A stretch of DNA of 64,000 nt, from positions 8,370,001 through 8,434,000 of the forward strand of contig CAUWAG010000003.1 in NCBI GenBank assembly GCA_963556695.1. The letters run 5' to 3'. This stretch comes from Anthostomella pinea. Taxonomy: Eukaryota; Ascomycota; Sordariomycetes; Xylariales; Xylariaceae. Positions within the stretch are counted from its first letter, which is position 1. Each line of letters starts with the position of its first letter. The translations under genes and the position numbers were made by a program. Under the pieces are notes generated by a model that made no database searches, was not told the origin of the DNA, and saw only the letters and a program-made list of their open reading frames with translations. This document shows positions 44,626 through 56,051 of this stretch, one piece after another.

Positions 44626-45830
44626 GACTGTTTGATGATTATGGATATCGAGAGGCGTTCGGCGGTCTTGGGAGGCGGCTGGTATTCACTTAAAGCATTT
44701 CGATAGACATCGCTGGCTCGTTCGCAGCTCTTGTACATTTTGGCTGCATGGTTAGTAGCATGAATGGACATTGGGAAGAGTGTCGACGACGAGCAATTCC
44801 GTACTGCCAATTCGTGATTTCCAAATTGTACCTGGAAGTTAGTTTTGCTCGAAAAGAAGCCTTCGGAGCGAGATGGTTCCTCGGGCTCTTATCGAAATTA
44901 TCTGGTGCCCTCCACGTCATCCTTGTGCGCGTCGTTTAATGGCAGAATCCACCCACTCACCCACTCACCAACGATAAAGTTTAGAAACGCATCTGACTAG
45001 GAAGGAGTACGGTCACCGCTTAACTCTTGGAAATTAGAACTTGTGGCAGATCTGCCGCGTCGGATTTCCTGACGTCTACTCGGCAGGGCCTCCTCATGGC
45101 TTTTGAGTAGGATGGTAGGTTGATAGATGGTCACTTGGTCTCCATACCCGGGTATTACAGGGATCCAGGAGAGCGATACGAACATGATAGCGTGCCAACC
45201 GCATACACGCATACGAATCATGCCCAGAGTAGCTAGCTAGCAGCGTACATACATACGAAGATCGCAGTCTAGCATCACGTCGACGACCTGGATGGATGAA
45301 TCAGTATCACCGTCGCTGGAATACTATATTTCGGCCGAATTTCAGAGGAATCAACCAGGTCGATCCAGTTGCGTATGAAGCTTCCCATTTCACTCACCCT
45401 CTTCTCACATGGAGTGATTCCAGAAGCCAATAGTAAATATTTGTCAGAGTATGAACACGCCGCTTAAAGATGTACCTAGGTATTCAATTCGAACTATCTC
45501 GGCTTATGGTATCAAATATTCGATTGTACATTCGCCTGGCCTCGCCGCGTAGCCTGCCCGCCTGCCTTATATCTCACACAAATGCCGGTTACTGTATGCA
45601 AAAGTGGTAACCTCTGCCTGCCCCTGAACGCCTCGCCTCGCCTCGCCTCTTTTTCGGGCTTAATCCGATCTCTAAAAAGATACCGCTGTACGCTCATATG
45701 TACCTATGTACGTATGCAACGCCATTTGCCTACGCTGTAGGTTACCAAGAAATGAAACGATATCGCTTCCGTCGTCATGATCAGACATGCTAATTCCAGT
45801 ATACTCTCCTCCCCATGCGTAGGTAGTGAT
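44626..45830. other. intergenic region
   Basis: 1.2 kb between convergent genes. No gene seen. It contains the palindrome TACCTAGGTA (45473-45482) and a CGCCT repeat. Confidence 0.4.
45629..45649. repeat. CGCCT pentanucleotide repeat
   Basis: Four perfect CGCCT units in non-coding DNA. Confidence 0.9.
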
Positions 45831-47579
45831 TTACGATGGCTTGTACGCGCGATAACCCGGATACGCCGTCCCCCCATTCGCAGACTGCTGCTGCGGCGGT
45901 GGCGGCGTAGGCCTGCCTTCCGGCCGGCTGTAGCCCGAGTTGAAGTCGAACCCGCCGTTGTTCTGGATCGGCGACTCGGGGGTCTCTAGTTCCGAGTATT
46001 GGCGGTCCATCCCTCCCGGCCGTACCAGAGGCCTGGTCGAGTCGGAGGAGTACTGGCGGTATGGGGCCGGGGGTTGTTGTTGCCGGCCGTAGCTGTTCGG
46101 TGTTTGGGCTTGCGATCGCTGCGGAGGGTCGGTTTGGGATCGTTGCGGGTAGTTGTCGAGGCCTGCCTGCGGGCCGGGAGATCGCATCCGAGAGGCATTG
46201 CCGCCATAGCCTCCTGCCTGAGGGCCTGGACTCGCCATGCGAGCTCCGTTTCCGTAGCATCCTGCTTGTGGCCCTGGACTTGCCATGCGAGCCCCGTTGC
46301 CGTAGCCTCCCTGCGATCCTGGCGATGGCATCCGGTTCGGGTGCCCATAGCCCTGTTGCGCGCCGGGGGATGCCATCCGAGAGGGGTCTCCGTATCCGTA
46401 CCCGGCCTGCGGCCCAGGAGAGCCTCGTGGGGTGCCGTACCCGTTGGTCGGCGGTGGTCGGTAACCATTGGCGTATGATCCTGGTGTGACGCTCCGTCCA
46501 TAGGCGTCGTCGTAGGGTCTCGGTGTCTGCGACTGGGGATATCCTTGGTCCATGCCGCCGTGGTCATAACCATTGTTGTAGTCCTGATGTGGTGTCCGTC
46601 TTCCCACGGCGCCCGCCGCCATACCACCGGCCACAGCGTATTCTTGGCTCAGGTGATCTTGTGACGGGTGACCATATCCGTTATTGCTGTAATCATCGTA
46701 GCCTGGTGTGCTCGTTCCATAGGGATCTGTCGCGGCCCGCGTCGGCGCCATGTATCCGTTGGGCCCACCAGAGCCGGGAGGTGGACCATACGGACTTCTG
46801 CTGACAGCAGATCCAGGGCTGGGTATCGTCGCATGAGACATGTTAGCAGCGTTCATCATGGACGTATTATAGCCCTGATCCGGCTTCTTCAGCGGCTCCA
46901 TCTCGACCGGCTCCTCCTCTACCATAATCTTCTTGGAGCCTTGGTCCTCCCAAGTCGGCATTGCGGGCAGCGAGTCCGCATCCTTCTTATCGCCACCAGT
47001 CTCGAACACAGCATACTGAGGTGCAGCGGCGGCAGGAGAAACAGCAGCAGCGGCTGGTCCTATCGGGGGAAAGTTGGGGTTCATTGGCGGAATCGTCCGG
47101 TACGCTTGGTCGTGTCCCTTATGCGGATCGAAAGGGTCGTCCAGATGTTTATGTCGCTTGCCTCCTGGGGGATCGCAGCATCCGCAGCAATCACCGCAAC
47201 ACTTCAGACATGAGAAGCACGAACAGCAGCATGACAGACCGCAGCAGCAGCACCGAATGATGCACCACACTATGGAAAAGATGATCAGACCGCCAACAAT
47301 GATCACGGCGATCACCGGCCATCTGGCAAGAGTCAGCATGCATTTCATATTTCACACGACCTTGGGCGAAGATCGCCTAACGTACTTGCAGAATGTAGCC
47401 TGCATGCAGTTGTCCCAGCTTGAAAATGCCGTTTTGGCATCGGTTATGTCACCCTGAATGCCGCTGAACTGCCGCTTGCCCAGAGCAGCGACTGCACTGC
47501 GCGCGAGAAGATCCGCAAACGCGTCCCCCAAACTGCGCTCTTGGAGACTGCGCTCCATGAGGGCACCGATGTGCGGCAT
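45831..47579 (-). CDS. fibroin-3-like single-pass membrane protein with Cys cluster
   Basis: Predicted 561 residues in two exons, 47579-47386 and 47322-45831; the join gives QATFCKWPVIAVIIVGG. The N-terminal ~65 residues precede one membrane segment (about 66-88, PVIAVIIVGGLIIFSIVWCII). Immediately after it lie 16 Cys within about 30 residues (CIIRCCCCGLSCCC and onward), a pattern that suggests dense S-acylation or metal binding at the membrane face. The rest is hydrophilic, rich in Gly, Tyr, Pro, Asn and Gln, with five tandem units of the RMASPGPQAG type. Proteins of this plan are annotated in fungi as fibroin-3 related. The N-terminus has no clear signal peptide. Biochemical role unknown; a cell-surface or cortical place is inferred. 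Another single-pass protein with a Gly/Tyr/Gln-rich tail (RCR family) lies 3.7 kb away. Confidence 0.8.
46160..46400 (-). repeat. coding tandem repeat in the fibroin-3-like gene
   Basis: Five consecutive units of about 14-15 codons, each with the core (S/A/N)RM(A/P/R)SPG(P/A/S)Q and a Gly/Tyr-rich spacer. They are visible as repeated GCCTGxxGxCCxGGxxxxGCCAT blocks on the plus strand. Two units are almost identical at DNA level (46225-46296), suggesting recent duplication. Confidence 0.75.
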
Positions 47580-50500
47580 GCTTGCGCCCCTCTCAACCCT
47601 CCGTGCTGGTTCTCCGTGTTATGAGGGAGTTCGAGATTCGGGGGTCTTTCTGGAGAGGTTGGAGTGGTGTATAGGTTCGTGGTCGCAACGTCGAAACATC
47701 GGGGGATGTCATAGGCCCATTGTCTACAGTTTAGCGGGTGTGTGTCCGTCAATCACTTCGCGCTGTTGCAAGCAAACACGGCTCGCCTGCCTACGTGTTC
47801 CCGTTCGTTGCCGCCCGGTAAAGGATGTAATTGAGAGAAGGTGTGTGACGGTCATGTGCGACCGGTTCTCTCCTGTGGTGCGCGGGTCTGAGTCGCGAAG
47901 TAGTTCAAGGATCGAGTGACTCCAAGGAAATGAGGGTCGGCGTCAAAGCAATTGTGAATAAGTCGGGAGTCAGCGTGGTGCCACAGAGCGCGAACAGTGA
48001 AGAAAGTATATCACAGAAGAAGCAGAAGAGACGATTCCTGAATCCTTTGTTTTGGCCAACAACACTTTGGCCAACAAAGCAATAATGAGAGTGTTGGAGC
48101 GGCAGGAACACAGTCAGGAGCCCCCAAAAGCAGGGGACAAATGAGGAAGGGCAACGTCGAGGACGAGTCGCAATTATCAATTCGGTCCGCACTCAGTTCA
48201 ATCAATGGGCGACTTGCCCAAGTGGGACAGCGGCCTATCAGGGATAGGATTGGCACCCCCTGAGTCTTGACGGGTCGTCCCTCTTTAGGTCGATCTACCG
48301 TCACTTGCAGTGTCGTCAGTGCATTGCACAGAGCTATTCATTATTATTTATTACTCTTGCAAACCGACACCAACGTGCCCAAAATACCTCATTCTGTTCT
48401 GGGGACTTATGGATGATCCTCAGTAAGGTACTCACCGAAATGTGGGGACGGCGATCGCGTCTCAGCCCGTTGCGGGTGAAACTGTAGCGACTGGACCCGT
48501 GGAGGCTGTGCAGTCGCAGTAATCCAACATTGAACTCCAGCCTGTGGGATTGCTGTGAGTCTGTATGACAGCTGCCTATTAACAGAAGTCACCACAGAGT
48601 GCAGGAAGCAAGCCGAGCACTTCATGCTATTGTTTCTTTACTCAATTATCGTCGGGCTTCTCGCTATTGCCTTGACGATGATATCATAAGCCTTAAAGTG
48701 GGCAAGCCTGACGCGTTCCCGAATCCTATCTGGGTGGGCTGCGACGATCATCTTGGCTTGGCATCTTACTGCCTACTGTCTCATATGAGAAGACCGTTAC
48801 GGTCACTGTGAGTCTGTGACAGTAACAAGGAGGGAACACGGATCAAAGCCTCAACAGCCCACCAAGTTTCTCTTTCGCGAAGCCGTCGATGGGCAGAAGA
48901 AGCTGCAAACAACAACTCAGCACGGATTAATACTGCAAAGGGCGTCATTGTTGGTCTCGTGGCCCTTTACCAGCTTAATCCATGGGATATGGGTTACGTA
49001 GAGGCCAACCCTGGACCACCCGCCGGTGTTGGAAAGTTTGAGGCCCTGTCCGAATGCAACCGCACGCGCACCGGACGGATCACCAGAGACCATCGTGGGG
49101 TCCGTGTCTGCCGACTCATCCACCGACGTCTCGTTCCCCAGACACTCGCAAGGCCATCTCAATTTCGAGAGTCGGCCAGCTCGCCACAAAGACATAAGCC
49201 TACGCCGGTCCCGGGGCCTATTCTAATTCCGTTGAGGACCGTTAGAAGTTTACTAGAGTCCTCAGTTCCGAGGACGAACTACCGCGATTGCCCGGGATGT
49301 CGCCGCCGCCCTCGGACGACGCTGATGCGGCCTGGCACGCCCGTCGGCCTGCCTTGGCTCATCATGCTCGCCTCCTCAAGTAAATGCTATACAGCGAGCG
49401 CGCTTCCTCGTTCTACCGGTAAGGAATCATGGTTTCCACGGTACGTGATGCGGTAGGTTGATAACTTGAGAGAGCCGAACATCGCCGTTCTGCCAAGGAC
49501 GGACGATAGAGTGAGTCTTCACAGGAGCAGAGGCTACCCGTCAGCAAGCAGACAAAACCTATCTCTAGAGTCCACGACTAGAGCTCCGAGATACAACACG
49601 TGAGTTTTTTTGCCGCTCGTTGCTCGCCTCGATGGTCTTACTTTCTATGAACAACAGGTTATGCCTCCACCCTCTTGCCATGATACCAATGAGACAAGCT
49701 CGCAGTTGTGACTCGACACCACGAGCCCAACGGGAAGGAAGTATACATCGAGTCCCCCTTGCTTATTATCTCTGGCCGAGACAGTATTCTTATAGAGGTA
49801 CATGCATCAACGTTTACCCGTACGACTGGAGCTTCACGTCAAGGAATCAGCACATCCTTTCCTCAGAGGAGGCCGAAGGACCAAGCCCAACTTCTTATAC
49901 GTTGTATGCCTCCGTCAGAGCTAGTATGGCGACGAGACGCTGCATATATTCATTGACTTTCTCTTCGTATGCTATATACGGTACAGAGAAATTGCACTGT
50001 GGGGCAAAACAGCCATGTGTCTCTGGGGGATTTTCAGTATCGCTGGCCTCCGGGACGTCGAGTGTGAGGTGATGTAGTAGGCCGTCGCCGAGGTAGTGAA
50101 ACAATATAACCTAGGAGTCGGTCGATCAGTCTATCAACTTTCACTGGCAATCCCCGTTCTATGAAATACACACAGTGTGTGGCCGTAGAGCTACGTGTGA
50201 GATAGGGTTAGGTGAGTTATGACACCATATTAAAACCTCCAAGCGCGAGTGCTCGACGTCGTCATCGCCCCCCGAAATGTCAGGATTGGTAGCAAAGGCA
50301 AAGGCAAAGCAGAGCAAGCAGCAAAACCAATACACCCAGGGAGTAAGCATGCCAGCTACCTCAAGGAAATCTGCAGTTGACCTTGTAAGTAGGAGGTCGC
50401 ACAGGAGACTGGCAAAACAACGAGGAGTCAGTCCTTCGACGCACCCATGTGAAAACTCCATCCACCTTGAGCCCGTTGCGTATACACTCGCATGCGCCAA

Positions 50501-51235
50501 CCGTAATGACACCTCCCTGAACCAGTCTGCCGTGAAGCGGCAATCAACACAAACGGCCGTATTGTTCACCATGCTCTCCTACCAATGAGTAGTCTGTAGG
50601 AACTTTGAGTGACGGCATCTCAGGGAGGCTTATAGACACGTTCACACCCAGTACGACGGGGATGTAGATGATGGAGCACCAACCCGTTGCTTATGCTACT
50701 GCACATCATCGATTCAATAGCTTGGCCAAATGGAATGTGTTGGGGGGTTGTGGTCGAATGCCGGTACGCAAGCAGAAGGTCGCACTGGTGAGCTGCGCCC
50801 CCTTCACGATGTGGTGGTTAGATTGCCACCGACCTACATGCACGCACCAACGACTCCGGAACAGGAGCACCATCGTTGGGTGTTGGCCCAAGTCGATACG
50901 CAAGCCTCAACACTCGAAAAACCCTCGCGGCGCTGATCACACACATGAAATAGAAGCCGCAGCAGTGATGAGTAGATACAATCATGCTGATTCCATTGCA
51001 ATTATGTAGATTGTCTACGAGAGATGTTTGCTGATGCCATCTTGGCGTAAGCGCATGCTCATGAATTCTGTTGGGATCCTCACACGCCCATTCCCAGTTC
51101 CCATCATAACGCCGGAAAGACAAACCAGGGCTCCATACTCATGTCTCAATCCATCATCGGGGTATATTCCTCATCGTCCCGTGTCCCAGTAACGAACGTC
51201 CATTCCCTCTAATCCAGTGATCAAAATCATTGTGG
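47580..51235. other. gene-poor region
   Basis: About 3.65 kb without a supported gene. Some frames look slightly protein-like (minus strand 49195-48917, 50104-49895 and 50543-50361) but share no known motif and no consistent splice pattern links them. A decayed gene is possible. The last few hundred bases before 48300 probably include the promoter of the fibroin-3-like gene. Confidence 0.35.
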
Positions 51236-51759
51236 CTATTTGCCCGGGGGCGGGCCAGCGGGAGGTGCGTAATCGTTGTTCGCCGTGGTCGGGTTGTTAT
51301 GGACGTCCTTGGGCTGCTGCACGCCGCTTTGCTGACCGTAGTATCCGTCAGTGGTCTGGTACTGATTGTTCATCGGGTAAGCCTGGCCCTGCGGAGCTCC
51401 GTAAGCTGGCGGAGGTGCCTGGTTATAGCCTTGCGGATTGTTGTACTGCTGGTTGCCTTGATTGCCGGCCATCCATCCAGTACCGTACATGGGCTGAGCG
51501 CCTCCGCGACGGCGGCGACGAGCTTTGATGCAGCTGTGGTGCTGTTAGTCTTGGGGAGTATGCCACGGATGGAGTTCGGTGACACTTACGCCAAGAGGAA
51601 GAAGACGGCGAGGATCACGACAACGAGGACGGCGGTAAAGACCCAACGACCCCAATATGACCATCCGCTGTAATTTCTACAGTTTCCGTATCCGTCATAG
51701 CCATAGTTGCATCCATATCGGCTGCTCAGCTCGTTGATGTGCTCTGCAGCAGGAGCCAT
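51236..51759 (-). CDS. RCR-family membrane protein (Congo red resistance type)
   Basis: Predicted 155 residues in two exons, 51759-51590 and 51533-51236, joined as FFLLA|CIKARRRRGG. The layout is that of the RCR family: a short N-terminal part with spaced Cys and Tyr (YGCNYGYDGYGNCRNY), one membrane segment (about residues 38-57), then a juxtamembrane basic cluster (KARRRRGG) and a Gln/Asn/Pro/Tyr-rich cytosolic tail containing PPPAYGA- and PPGPPPG-type motifs. Yeast Rcr1 and Rcr2 recruit the ubiquitin ligase Rsp5 through PY motifs and affect chitin deposition and plasma-membrane protein turnover. The tail here has PPAY, a plausible PY motif. Family assignment rests on plan and motifs; the function is inferred. 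Confidence 0.8.
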
Positions 51760-54700
51760 GTCGGACGTATGGGGAGAATCGTATTAGGTAAACCTGATGA
51801 TCAAGGTACTCGGTCGGGCGTGGTCGTGGAGTGTTTTGTTGTTGTTATTGTTGTTGTCAAAGGGGATGTATGCGAAAGGTCTGAGGAGGATGGCGTTGGG
51901 GATGACGTCGATGGACCTTTAAGCTTTGGAGAATGCAATACAGGTGATGGCAGTGATGGCAATGATGCGCAGGTGGTTGCCGATCAACAATGGGTCCACA
52001 AATAGTTGTTCAGGTAGAGACGGGTGACTGGAGGTGAATGAAGGTTGATGAGAAGTCTGGGTGAAGGAGTTGAGACGTCGGTGTCTGTTTTAAGAGAAGC
52101 AGTGGCCCTGCAAACAGAGAATGGAAACAGGTATGCGATGTTGCAGGTGCAGGTGTGGTAATGTTGCTAGAATGGCGATGCCGCCTGCCGGACTTGGGAG
52201 CTTGGGAGCTGGCGCGGCCCCAACGGCGGGAGCGCCAATCAGCGTCGGCGTCTTGGTGTTTCTTGGCCTGGGCAGAGTGGCTGTGCATGGCCAAGTTGAA
52301 AGGCGGGAGGCAAAATGTCAGCGTTTCCAGTCTTGGCTGGCCATGGCACGATGACATGTTGGACACTATGACAGTTGCTTGAATGGCCGTGACCCGTGGC
52401 GCCTTACCTAACCTGTATTTACCAAGCCACCTATTGCCGTATTCTACCCGAAAGCAGCTCGATCGCTCAATGATGCAGTCAACGGGCATGCAGTCATGCA
52501 GTCATGTACAATGTATCTAGGTACCTGTGGCTGTACGGATTGACAGCTTGAGCTCCCTCGACTCCGCTTTGAAGGCCGAGCCCATCTTTAAAACTTTAAA
52601 TCTGTCATCTGGTGCAGACTCTCCACCTTCCTCCAGGCATGGCGCGCCTTGCATTTGGAATCCAGAAGCAGCCGACAGGACCCCGATTTCAAAATCAAGC
52701 GATTGCGAGATCGGGTTCTGCCCTGGCTGCCTGGCTTGAAGCTCTTCTCTGAACAATACCTTACACACTGAAAGAGCGTCTAATGTCACCAATATCCTCA
52801 CCTTCCTGTAGTACTGTAGGTACAAGCGTACCTACCTCACTTTGCTCTACGACTGTTATGTCATCAATTAAATGGCTGTGCCACCTACTGTGGCCGAAGG
52901 GTCCCGGGACGCAATGAGCCGGTGTCAAGGACTCGGTGAACATTGAATAAAGAAAATACCAGTGTCGAGGGCGGCCTCCGCGCTTTGCTCTTGGGCTACT
53001 GCTCCATACATAGAAGACGCCGCATCGTCTCCGTATTCACAAATCGACTCAGGATCAGTCCTACGTACAAGGTTTTACAAAATCGGGACTGCCAGGCCGA
53101 TGTCTGATGGCGGTGCAGTTCAGCAGCACCAGGTGCTCGGTGTGTATGTACAGTCACCGAAGCTCTCGTCACGACCAGCGAACACATGCACTCGCGTTCC
53201 CCTCAGCCACGAATCGCACGTAGCATCTTTCAAATCGAATTTGTATTTGTATTTGATATCCCAGAGCGGTCATCGCACAGGAATAGGCTGAACTTCGAAG
53301 CTGTCAAGAACACAGCCATCACTGAGGTGCTAATGCGAAGGCATGCACCTATCTACCTAATCTTTTGCGCAGCCATGAAGTTCGCGTGGCGTCATTTGCA
53401 ACAAATTACAATGATGTCGCATTCCCAGGTACCTAGTCATGCCTTCTGCCACGCGCCCGTGTCGGATGCTCCCGTCGGTGACGATCTAGACAGAATACAA
53501 CTAAGTACCTATCATACTTCATCACCGATTCACCGTGAAAGTAATTGACAGGATGGCAATTGTGCCCAGCTGGTCTGGTATTGATCCATATGGCCAAGTC
53601 CGTCGGCGTGCCTCTCTCTTTCCTGTCGCGCCCACATCGCTTACTTACATCACTCAAGCTCTCAATGGAGGTCAGGATGTAGGCAGAGATATCCAACTTG
53701 GGTACCTCATGTAGTCAGGTTAAGTGTCAGGAAGATTCTACTTCCGGATCTTCCTTCACAAGCCGGGCAATGCAGCATGGTGCGTTTGGGGTTTCGGTTT
53801 ATACTGCTATGGGTTTGGGAGACTGTGATTGAAATGTCGAACGTGGACGTGTTTCCCGCCGCGAGGGCGCGCGCGCAGCTAATGATATGCGGCCACGTCA
53901 AATATTCTCCGTGGGGATGGATCACTGGCATGTACGGGATGTCGCCAGCCCGCCCTGACGCCGCCCAGTTATTAAGGAGAGAAAAAGTCCAGACCACCGA
54001 CTGACCCCCATCAAATTCCCGATCCCTGATTCTCTCGAGCAGCAGCCAGCACCAAGAAAAAGACACGGACAGCGAGTCTACATCAACATCCCACCGGTTT
54101 CATACCAAGAAAAGGAAACGCGCAAGCAGGGAACCGGGCATTTCAAACTCGACTGGGAATATGTCCGCCATACCCACACACCTCGAGGTACCTGGAAACT
54201 GGAGTGCGCTGGCAATGGATTGGTCGCCTGCGCGCAGCCAATCAGTCTCGGCCCGCGTCGCGACGCTTAGAGAGTTTGCCAACGCATCACCGCATCAAAA
54301 ATGTGGTCTGTGTGTAGCCATTCCAAGTACCCTTTTCTGCCTTCTCTCTGCCCTCCCCCCCAGTCGCCGACGCAGTTCTCTCTCCTCTACATAGTTTTAT
54401 CTTCCCTTTGGCTCACTACGGAGTTCCCGCTGTTCATTTGCTCTCTCTTATACTGCTTGTCGCACCTTGTTGTTGCCGTCGAGTGACGCCGTGTCCATCA
54501 TACGTTTACTCACCTCACCTCGGGCCTGACATGGCCGCATTTCCGTCCCGCCCTTTTCCTCCACGAACCCCGATGTCCATGTCGATATTTTGTTGCGACG
54601 CGCGACGCGCGTCTTTGCATGTCACGGACGTCAAGTTCGAGTCGTGTCATAAGTCATCATTGATTTCGTCAAAATGCGCCTAGCTACCCCCATGCTCGCT

Positions 54701-55186
54701 CGCTCGCTCACCCGTCACGCCTACACCCTACACCTATGGACATCAGCCATGTCCATGATCGCCACCGGCAAAGACCCCTCCAGTGTCGACGAGATGTCCC
54801 GCCAAAAGAGAAGATGCACCAGAGATCAACCTGACTCCTCTCGCCTCCAGATTCCAGGCTAGCGATACCATGCCGACTGCTATGCAGAGAACATCGTACC
54901 GAAAAGACCAGGCGCATTACGAAAGGAAATACTGGAAGGTGAGACCGAAGAAGCTGGAGGCGTGGGGCAGCCCAACAAGGCCCAGTCAAGCTCGCGAGAG
55001 TTTTATATAATAGGTCGTCGCCGGCCGAGAAGATCAACCGTCTTTCTTTAAGATCCCAGGATATCATGAGCGCGTCAATATGCTTCGAGTTGTCGAAACC
55101 CTCGACAGAAGATCCCATAAGGCCCGTGTCGCCTGGAGGCCAGAGCTGAAATGAGAAACCAGTGTCGCGCAGAACTTGAGACGAGC
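51760..55186. other. gene-poor region
   Basis: About 3.4 kb. The first few hundred bases should be the RCR promoter and leader. No frame above 160 codons and no motif. TAGGTACCTG (52518-52527) and AGGTACCT (53427-53434) palindromes occur. The stretch 54290-54600 is pyrimidine-rich on the plus strand. Confidence 0.4.
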
Positions 55187-56051
55187 TCACTTGTTGGCCC
55201 ACTTCATGAGCCATTGGAGGACGGCATCTAGGTTGGTCTCCTCCTTCGCACTTATACCATAGCAGGAAACCTCCCGGTGCCCTATGTTCTTCAGATCCAG
55301 ACAATCGATGAGCTCATCCACCGAGAGCCTGTCGGGCAGATCCGACTTGTTGCCCAGCACAAGCAAGGGGATCCCTTCGAGGCTCTTTTGCGACGTGAGC
55401 AGGTGGAGTTCTTCTTTCGCCATCGGAAGTAAGTCCAAGTCTGCTATATCGACGATGAACACGATCGCGTTGACACCCCGACAATACCTCTCCCACATCG
55501 GTCTGAAACGGGGCTGGCCTCCCAGGTCCCAACACTTGAGTGTTACGTGGCCGCGCTGTACTCGCTTCATATTGAAACCGACCGTTGGAATGGAGCTACA
55601 CGAGCTGTTAGTCATGCACAGTATCCGTCCGAGCCTGATATCGCATGATGGAGGTGCCGACATCGTCCTGGGGGAAAGGGTTCGTGCTTACTCGACCGTA
55701 AATTCTCCACCCTGTCGAGTCGAATGGTTAGCATCGGGCAAACGAAAAAGAGGGCATTGAGAAGTTGGGGGTTCTTACCGACAAGACGCGCAGCAACGAG
55801 GTCTTGCCCGCATTCTGCAACCCGATCATCGTGACATCCATTTCGGTCGCCCTATTGATACGTCAGGCTATTGCCGCGGGCAGAGGAGTAGCAGGACAGC
55901 ACAGCGACAGATGGGTGCAAAAGGCGCATGCCAATACAGCGGTGAGGATAGTATCCCAGCGACCCGACCCAGGCTTGCGGATGCTCGACGGATGGACTCA
56001 CCAAAATGTTCTGAGCAACCAGTCGTACATCTTCCGGAACAGTCCTGCCAT
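55187..56051 (-). CDS. ARL8: Arf-like small GTPase Arl8
   Basis: Predicted 183 residues. Four minus-strand exons join in frame: 56051-56002, 55851-55779, 55711-55692 (20-nt microexon) and 55595-55187. The product begins [20 protein letters not shown], an amphipathic helix typical of Arl8, without the Gly2 used for myristoylation. GTPase motifs are complete: P-loop GLQNAGKT (27-34), switch I Thr in IPTVGFNM (Thr52), [10 protein letters not shown] (70-79), NKSD (130-133) and SAKE near the C-terminus. The segment [15 protein letters not shown] is diagnostic for Arl8. In animals Arl8 loads lysosomes onto kinesin; in filamentous fungi a role in vesicle or vacuole transport is inferred. Confidence 0.94.

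Noticed and set aside
48990..49025. Plus-strand translation VEANPGP, resembling the 2A peptide motif D(V/I)ExNPGP
   Set aside because: The conserved Asp is Tyr, the upstream hydrophobic helix of 2A is absent, and no real gene surrounds it. Chance match.
52010..52489. 159-codon minus-strand frame upstream of the RCR gene
   Set aside because: Composition is His/Ser/Pro low complexity, as expected for a long promoter or leader of the RCR gene; no domain seen.
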